The notes beneath the pieces are model-generated. The model was given only the letters and a program-made list of their open reading frames with translations. It was not told the DNA's origin and did not search any database. Source: Trichoplusia ni (taxonomy: Eukaryota; Arthropoda; Insecta; Lepidoptera; Noctuidae). Taken from it: a stretch of 64,000 nt of DNA. How positions within the stretch are numbered: the first letter of the stretch is position 1; every line of letters begins with the position of its first letter. Made by a program: the position numbers and the translations under genes. The stretch lies in the NCBI RefSeq assembly GCF_003590095.1, contig NC_039482.1, forward strand, positions 9,255,657 to 9,319,656. Reading direction: 5' to 3'. Shown piece by piece: positions 59,501 to 64,000 of this stretch.

Positions 59501-60641
59501 GGCTACATAAGGGATAATCTGGAACAGGTAAAAACAGGCAACAATTGCACGATAGTATATAGTATAGAATGGCATTGAAATGAAACACAACACAGATTCT
59601 ATGTTAGGAGCTTCAAGAACTTATGATAGTGTAGAACCAAATAGTATTGAAGCTGTTGACTTTCAGGTGCAACTGGCCTTGCAGGAAGGTATCAATGTAA
59701 CTGGATATACTCATTGGACTCTCATGGATAACTTCGAATGGACGTCTGGATACACGTGAGTTTTGTACATGAATTTATTTGTAAACTAGCTGTTACCCGC
59801 GACTTCGTCCGCGTGGTTAGAAAATAAGATATTTTCTCGTAGTAAATCGTAGCCTATGTCTTAATCCAGGGTGTCAGCTAACTCCATACCAAATTTCATC
59901 AAAATCGGTTTAGCCGTTTTGACAAGAAGAAGTAACAAACATGCACACCAACAAACTTTCACCTTTATAATATTAGTGGGATGTTTTACAGACCAAGTGA
60001 GGGCCGACGTAACATCATCATCATCATCCTAGCCTATTTTCCAACTATGTGGAGTCGATTCCAGTGTTTTACAAGGAGCAAGTGACTATTTGACCTCCAT
60101 TCAGAGTGTAGGACATAGTAAACTAATTTCAATAAATGATTTTTAATTTTGATTTGATTATGGAAACAAAATAAACTTGTTTGTTGAGTTAAATTTAACA
60201 CGCCACGTTTCGTTACGGCCAAATAACAATGGCTGGGTGATTTTTTCGTTATTGAAAATGTATCGCGATTTGATTTGCTTGGCATCATACTTATTTAATT
60301 TAATTGACTTTTTCTTATTTTCCTGAGCATTGACAACAAAATAGTGTTGTTTTAAATAATATTTTGTCAAAATATAAATAAAATACATAAGTACAAAAAG
60401 TACAGTATAATCTACTAAATTTATTTTCAAAGACTTTTTTTATAATATTATTGCTTGGAAACTCGCAGAACTTAATCATCTAATATAAAATATTTTTCCT
60501 TTCAGAGTAAACTTCGGACTGTATGCTGTAGACTTTTCGGATCCGAATCGCACTCGGACACCTAGAGAGTCGGCCAAGTACTACTCGCAAGTGACGCGAG
60601 CCCACGCCCTTCTGCCTTTGCCACCACGAGACGAAGCATAG
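50589..60641 (+). CDS. GH1 beta-glucosidase-like gene H, complete
   Basis: Exons: 50589-50617, 55386-55492, 55897-56044, 56199-56365, 56693-56950, 57767-57855, 58120-58267, 58602-58762, 59375-59527, 59667-59755, 60506-60641, giving 494 residues. The most diverged copy: FLFGAASASYQIEGGWN in exon 2, acid/base Glu in LTLNEPFGICD, nucleophile in LITENGYMD, glycone loop in NFEWTSGY. Exon 5 is one codon shorter and exon 9 one codon longer than in B. The tail is PPRDEA, similar to the RDEL of B but with Ala last. Exon 1 (MAITYLLVF, spliced to CLAATACSC) is inferred from its exact 29-nt length, phase and GTAAGT donor. It is 4.8 kb upstream of exon 2 across several transposons, so it is less certain than the rest. 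Poly(A) signal AATAAA at 60671-60676. Predicted secreted beta-glycosidase. Confidence 0.87.
51082..51470. mobile_element. TIR element, 389 bp, with 10-bp target duplication
   Basis: GAACCAAACC directly precedes (51072-51081) and follows (51471-51480) the element. The ends AGCGCTGCCAGAT and GTCTGGTAAAGCT are imperfect inverted repeats, 9 of 13 matching. The interior has GC-rich CGGGAC motifs (GCGGGACCGAGCCTGTCCCG) and inverted CGGGATTTTGG / CCAAAATCGGGA blocks. It is non-coding and lies in intron 1 of gene H. A 9-10 bp duplication suits Mutator-like elements, but I cannot assign the family. Confidence 0.7.
52221..52476 (-). mobile_element. RTE-like LINE 3' end, inverted copy
   Basis: The plus strand starts ACTAATATATAAAGCTGAAG and ends GACGAAGTCGCGGGCAACAG. 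It matches the reverse complement of the elements at 3366 and 7699. Confidence 0.65.
52796..53733 (+). repeat. Composite repeat: SINE family C head and a GC-richer retroelement tail
   Basis: 52805-52935 has the A box TGGTCGAGTGG and TTTACTTTGGGTTCAG as in the copy at 57177, with the middle missing. 53230-53733 is unusually GC-rich (GGCGGTGACTCGCCACTC, GGGTCACAGACCCGGAGC) and ends in AGCCCCGAGGGGTTTATTATTATTATTATT, the kind of (TTA)n end seen on LINEs and SINEs. No reverse-transcriptase motif was found. Confidence 0.5.
53970..54926 (+). mobile_element. Large dispersed repeat with an internal tandem duplication
   Basis: Starts AGGGTTCCGTACCTCAAAAG and ends TACGGAACCCTCGCGCGAGTC with GACTCGCACTTGGCTGG, so its ends carry inverted GGGTTCCGTA. 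It contains a (GTCC)n run at 54035-54049 and two about 250-bp internal copies (from about 54060 and about 54541) that each run from ACGCGT-GAGGTAT through CAACGCAATCAAAAGA to AAAAATT-CGAAAACC. A MITE (54111-54317) is inserted in the first copy. Fragments of its ends occur near 6385, 12655 and 39570. It lies in intron 1 of gene H. Confidence 0.65.
54111..54317. mobile_element. Nested MITE, 207 bp, TA target site
   Basis: Terminal inverted repeats CCGTAAAACGGGGTGAATAG and CTATTCACCCCGTTTTACCG differ at one base. TA flanks both ends (54109-54110, 54318-54319). The sister copy of the host repeat near 54580 reads CCAAATACTCAGG without an insert, which shows the empty site. The TA duplication points to Tc1/mariner-type mobilisation. 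Confidence 0.85.
57177..57415 (+). mobile_element. tRNA-derived SINE (family C)
   Basis: GACCTCCGTGGTCGAGTGGC includes an A-box-like TGGTCGAGTGG. GGTTTCAATCC serves as B box. The body ends GTGATGTTGTCCGCATTTAT and (TTA)n. It is in intron 5 of gene H. Confidence 0.68.
59092..59235. repeat. GC-rich island in intron 8 of gene H
   Basis: GTGAGCGACGCGTGCGCAGTGC and then CGTTGCCGGGCGGCGCGAGC stand out from the AT-rich intron. It is rich in CpG and GCGC. It contains no conserved coding motif. It may be the end of a transposon or a small regulatory island. Confidence 0.35.
59785..59979 (+). mobile_element. RTE-like LINE 3' end in intron 10 of gene H
   Basis: AACTAGCTGTTACCCGCGAC begins a diverged copy of the tail type at 3366. 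It contains GGTTTAGCCGTTTTGAC and ends CTTTATAATATTAGT. Confidence 0.6.
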
Positions 60642-61942
60642 CATAAACAGGGATCTATCAAAAGATGATGAATAAAATCGGATTAAATATGTGTTGAACA
60701 AATGTTGTGTGATTTAAAACGTTGACAACCCGCGCGACAATTATATATGCACAGAAATCTTGTATAATTAACGTTGTAAAAAAAATAAAGCTAGAGTATC
60801 ACTGATTAATTATTGTTATCGGTATTTATTAAACAATGTCAGAAAAGAACAGATAGCCGAGTGGTTGAGGTCACCACGCCAAACCCACTGAGCGCGAGGT
60901 GTCGCGGCTGCGATCCCGTAGGACAATCATTTGTGTGATCGACGAATGCTTGTCGTGAGTGTTGGTGTATTTGCGCATGTGATATGAATGTTCTTTAAGC
61001 CCCCTGCATTACAAGGAACTCCATAAAATCAAAGTCAAAATCAAAAGTAATTTATTCAAATTAGGCTTATGAAAGTAGCACTTTTTGAAGGTCAGGTTAC
61101 AATGGACAGCAAAAAGTTTCGCCCACCCTTCACCGCTTCATAAGTACGCTTGCTGTTAGAGAAGAAACTGCGCAACAAACTCCCCAGAAGCACGCTGTCT
61201 TTCCATTTACAATATTAGGTAGTATAGAAAACAATATAAAAATAAATGTGTTGGTGCCGTGACAAACACGTATCTGCTGCCGGCTAATACAATGTAGACT
61301 GAAAGAAATGCCCCAAATATTGATTTTTAACAGAATAATAACACACAGCACATCACAGCATCGCAATTACATGGACCAATTGAAACTAACTACCAAAGCC
61401 GCGCCAAAGTAGCCAATAGTTGCGGCATTGTGTGATTATTGTACAGTCAGTAACAAAAGTTGGAGTACACAAAAATTGTACTTTGCAGTGTCATTCAGGA
61501 AGTGATGATAAGTACCTATGTTTTAACTACTCTGCGTGTCAAGCCAGCCTAATATCAAAATAGCAACTCATTAAATATGATTCAAAATTCAAAAATTTTA
61601 TACAACAGCTGTTGTGGTTTTCTGTGTGCATAATATTCCATGGTAAGCATGAGGCTTAGGTTTGATCCCAATGCAGACAAGCACCAATACGTTTTAAATT
61701 AGTTTTTACTTGTACTTTTAAATTATCAATACAGTGATGACATTAAAGCTGGATCCCAGGTATTGAAATGTTATTATTATATAAATACAATTGAAGAACC
61801 GCTTCAGTTGCTGACTGTAGGTGTATAATAAGCCAACTACTTATCAGCGATCGTAGCAACCCAACATTCACTTTAACAAATATAATATAATGTAATCATT
61901 TTACTTAACAACGAGAAACTTTTGTGTGAAATAGTATCCACC
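60642..61942. other. Intergenic region between H and I
   Basis: This contains the H poly(A) signal (60671), a SINE A copy (60846-61015) and a segment with AATTTATTCAAATTAGG at 61049 that looks like retroelement 3' sequence. The last 120 bp before 61943 are the conserved promoter region shared with gene G. Confidence 0.5.
60846..61015 (+). mobile_element. SINE family A copy
   Basis: Starts AACAGATAGCCGAGTGG with a clear A box, then GTCGCGGCTGCGATCCCGTAGG (a decayed B box) and GAATGCTTGTCGTGAG. It is not a tRNA gene, since the 3' acceptor half is missing. Confidence 0.65.
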
Positions 61943-64000
61943 ATGATCTGGTTCCTGGCGGCTGTTTTTAGGTAAACCTTTCGTAGACATTACCTTTTAT
62001 ACAGCAAACTGCCTATATCCTTAACCTTGACCTCCAAAACTCAATTACCCAAGCTTTACCATACCTCTTACTAACACTGGTTGTTAGATTTTCTGGTCTC
62101 TGATTACAAATAAATACTGCCGCAGATGCCAGCATAAATAGCTAGCACCCACTTTTTATGTGCCTTCGGAACACGGATGATCAGTACCCATTGAGCGATC
62201 ACGCCAAAAATTGCTTCATCTGAATCCGACCTAGGAGACTCACGGTCTAGTGTCTCCTCTAGAAACTCGTCATCATAAGTAATTAAGACATTTCACTAAT
62301 GATGGGTGCTCTTGATTGACGATCGGAGTGGTTGCCACCCTAAGATACCCAGTAATTCTTCATTTGTTTTCGGTGTGTAGCGCTGTAGCAGCTGGATGCT
62401 ACGGCAAAGACCAGGATTTCCCTCCAGGGTTCAAGTTCGGAGCAGCTACTGCGGCGTACCAGGTCGAGGGAGCTTGGAATGTTAGCAGTAAGTTAATGTG
62501 GGAAATATTAAAACTTAATTTTACCTTTACAATATACCATTCAAGCCTACGAGTGCCAAAGAAATATGCGTAAAGTCGGTACAGTATATAAAAGTATATT
62601 ATTCACATGGAAACCATAACACTGTCTGGTGCACTTGGCGACTTGTTTTATTGAGTTGTTTTTATGAGCACTAACGTGTTTTATAAGCGTCACTCCAATC
62701 AACATAGGTTCACTTTAAGAGCTGGAATCTTTGCTGGGGCGATCCAGTTAAAAAATTGAGAGAAGACAGGAAAGTGACAGCCTTTCGCCAACTACATCTG
62801 GGTCGACATCCAGACGAACTGTTTCCAGCTTAGTAATAGTTTTTTCAATTCTTTGTTTGTGGTCTGGTGTGTATGTAATATAGAAATAAAGAAGCCTAAA
62901 ATTGCATTAAATATACTTTTCAGACAAAGGTGTAAATATATGGGATAAGTTCTTACATGACAAGCCGAGTGTTATCAAAGACTTGAGCAATGGAGACGTC
63001 GCCTGCGACTCCTACCACAACTGGGAGAGGGATGTGGAGATGGCTGCTGAACTGGGACTTGACTATTACAGGTATTCACAAGAGCATGTAGACAAAATAC
63101 ATTTTTCCAAGCGTTATCCCAGATAAAACGCACATACACGAAACACAGTTAAATGAAAATCCCGTCAATTGTCCTAGTCGTATAAATTGTCGAAGGTTAT
63201 AAGTGACTTACAACTGCATAGTTGTGATTCTTTCTTTAATATATTTCAATATTTTAATGGCAGTTGGATAGGAAATGAGATAAGTAAGCTATTATTATTT
63301 CCAAGATTAACTTATACCAAACAGATTTGAAGAATCTAAGTACCGTCAGTTGGTCTCTTTTCCCCCTGAGTAGCTACAGTGTTCTATATATGTCTAGATA
63401 AGCTAAGCTAGCCTTTTAAAATCTTAGGATTTCGCTATCCTGGTCTCGGATCCTCCCCACTGGCTTCCCTAACAAGATCAACGAAGATGGAGTAAACTAC
63501 TACAACAAGCTGATTGACGGTCTTCAGGCGAAGGGCATCGACGCTATGGTTACTATATACCACTGGGACCTACCACAACCTCTCCAGGAGTTAGGTGAGT
63601 CGACAGTTTAAGTTTTGAAAGTTGCCTTTGCCATATGGTAACAGCAAATTAGTACTAACAGACAATACCTAGTTCAGGAATTCGAATCCTTCTCCTCTGT
63701 ATGTTTCCCTTCGCATTACTTCTGTTCCTGGTTGAGTTATCTCCTTTTGCATCTTTTTATATCAATTGTCCATCTCACCCTTGGTTTATGGGGATTTTGT
63801 CATCTTGACCACCTTGATACAGTTATAATTTTGCTCTATCTACCAACTTAAAACGGTTTTGTGCAGGTGGCTGGACTAACCCCCTCATCGCGGACTGGTT
63901 CGAGGACTACGCGCGGGTTGTGTACAAGCACTTCGGCGACCGCGTCAAGCTTTGGCTTACGATCAATGAGCCCATAGTTATATGTGATGGTAGTTACAAC
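61943..64000 (+). CDS. GH1 beta-glucosidase-like gene I, 5' part only
   Basis: Exons 61943-61971, 62381-62487, 62924-63071, 63428-63594 and 63867-64000 (runs off the window). Exon 1 reads MIWFLAAVF and joins AVAAGCYGKDQ, a signal peptide nearly equal to that of gene G. Exon 2 has FKFGAATAAYQVEGAWN and ends with A before the donor, so Gly in the paralogs becomes Ser. Exon 4 has RISLSWSRILP and YHWDLPQPLQELG, but the segment before it reads GIDAMVTIYHW where others have GIEP-type sequence. Exon 5 shows the acid/base motif LTINEPIVICDG at the window edge. The open frame is unbroken so far. It is the closest relative of G, in opposite orientation 16 kb away. Predicted secreted beta-glycosidase. 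Confidence 0.9.

Noticed and set aside
60846..60930. A real tRNA gene
   Set aside because: A-box-like sequence is present, but the B box is decayed and no full cloverleaf or paired acceptor stem is visible. It is the head of SINE family A. The same applies to 48036, 52805 and 57177.

Overview
The window looks like moth or butterfly (Lepidoptera) nuclear DNA. It is AT-rich, with short exons split by GT-AG introns, tRNA-derived SINEs, RTE-like LINE tails, several MITEs and one Ty3/gypsy element. The dominant content is a tandem cluster of glycoside hydrolase family 1 (GH1) genes, the family of insect secreted beta-glucosidases and 'myrosinase 1-like' / lactase-phlorizin-hydrolase-like enzymes. 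I count eight copies, called A to I with no C: A (+, 3' end only), B (+), D, E, F, G (-), H (+) and I (+, 5' part only). Blocks are A-B forward, D-G reverse, H-I forward. B and D are convergent; G and H are divergent.

Every copy that can be followed has the same 11-coding-exon structure with intron phases 2-1-2-1-1-0-1-0-0-2. The first coding exon is only 29 nt (ATG plus the start of a signal peptide) and lies 0.4 to 5.5 kb upstream of exon 2. B, D, F and H assemble into complete frames of 497, 492, 491 and 494 residues. E and G keep all exons and splice sites but each carries one frame-breaking indel: a net +8 bp in exon 2 of E and a net -17 bp in exon 8 of G. They are probably young pseudogenes, null alleles or assembly errors. 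All copies that include exons 5 and 9 keep the catalytic Glu pair (NEP and ENG), but D departs from the family at other active-site positions. B ends in RDEL, an ER-retention-like tail.

Between the convergent 3' ends of B and D sits a Ty3/gypsy LTR retrotransposon (16912-21383). It has identical 150-bp LTRs and a 5-bp target duplication, so it is young, yet its pol frame is broken. The 46-50 kb interval, the long first introns of B and H, and the remaining intergenic DNA are mostly repeats: three tRNA-derived SINE families, RTE-like 3' ends, fold-back and TIR elements, and a nested MITE.

Functionally these genes would give a set of secreted (one perhaps ER-retained) beta-glycosidases acting on dietary or defensive glycosides. 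Duplication, inversion, patchy gene conversion and gene death are all visible. No operon, CRISPR array, rRNA or functional tRNA gene was seen. Exon boundaries come from reading splice sites and aligning paralogs by eye, without transcript support.
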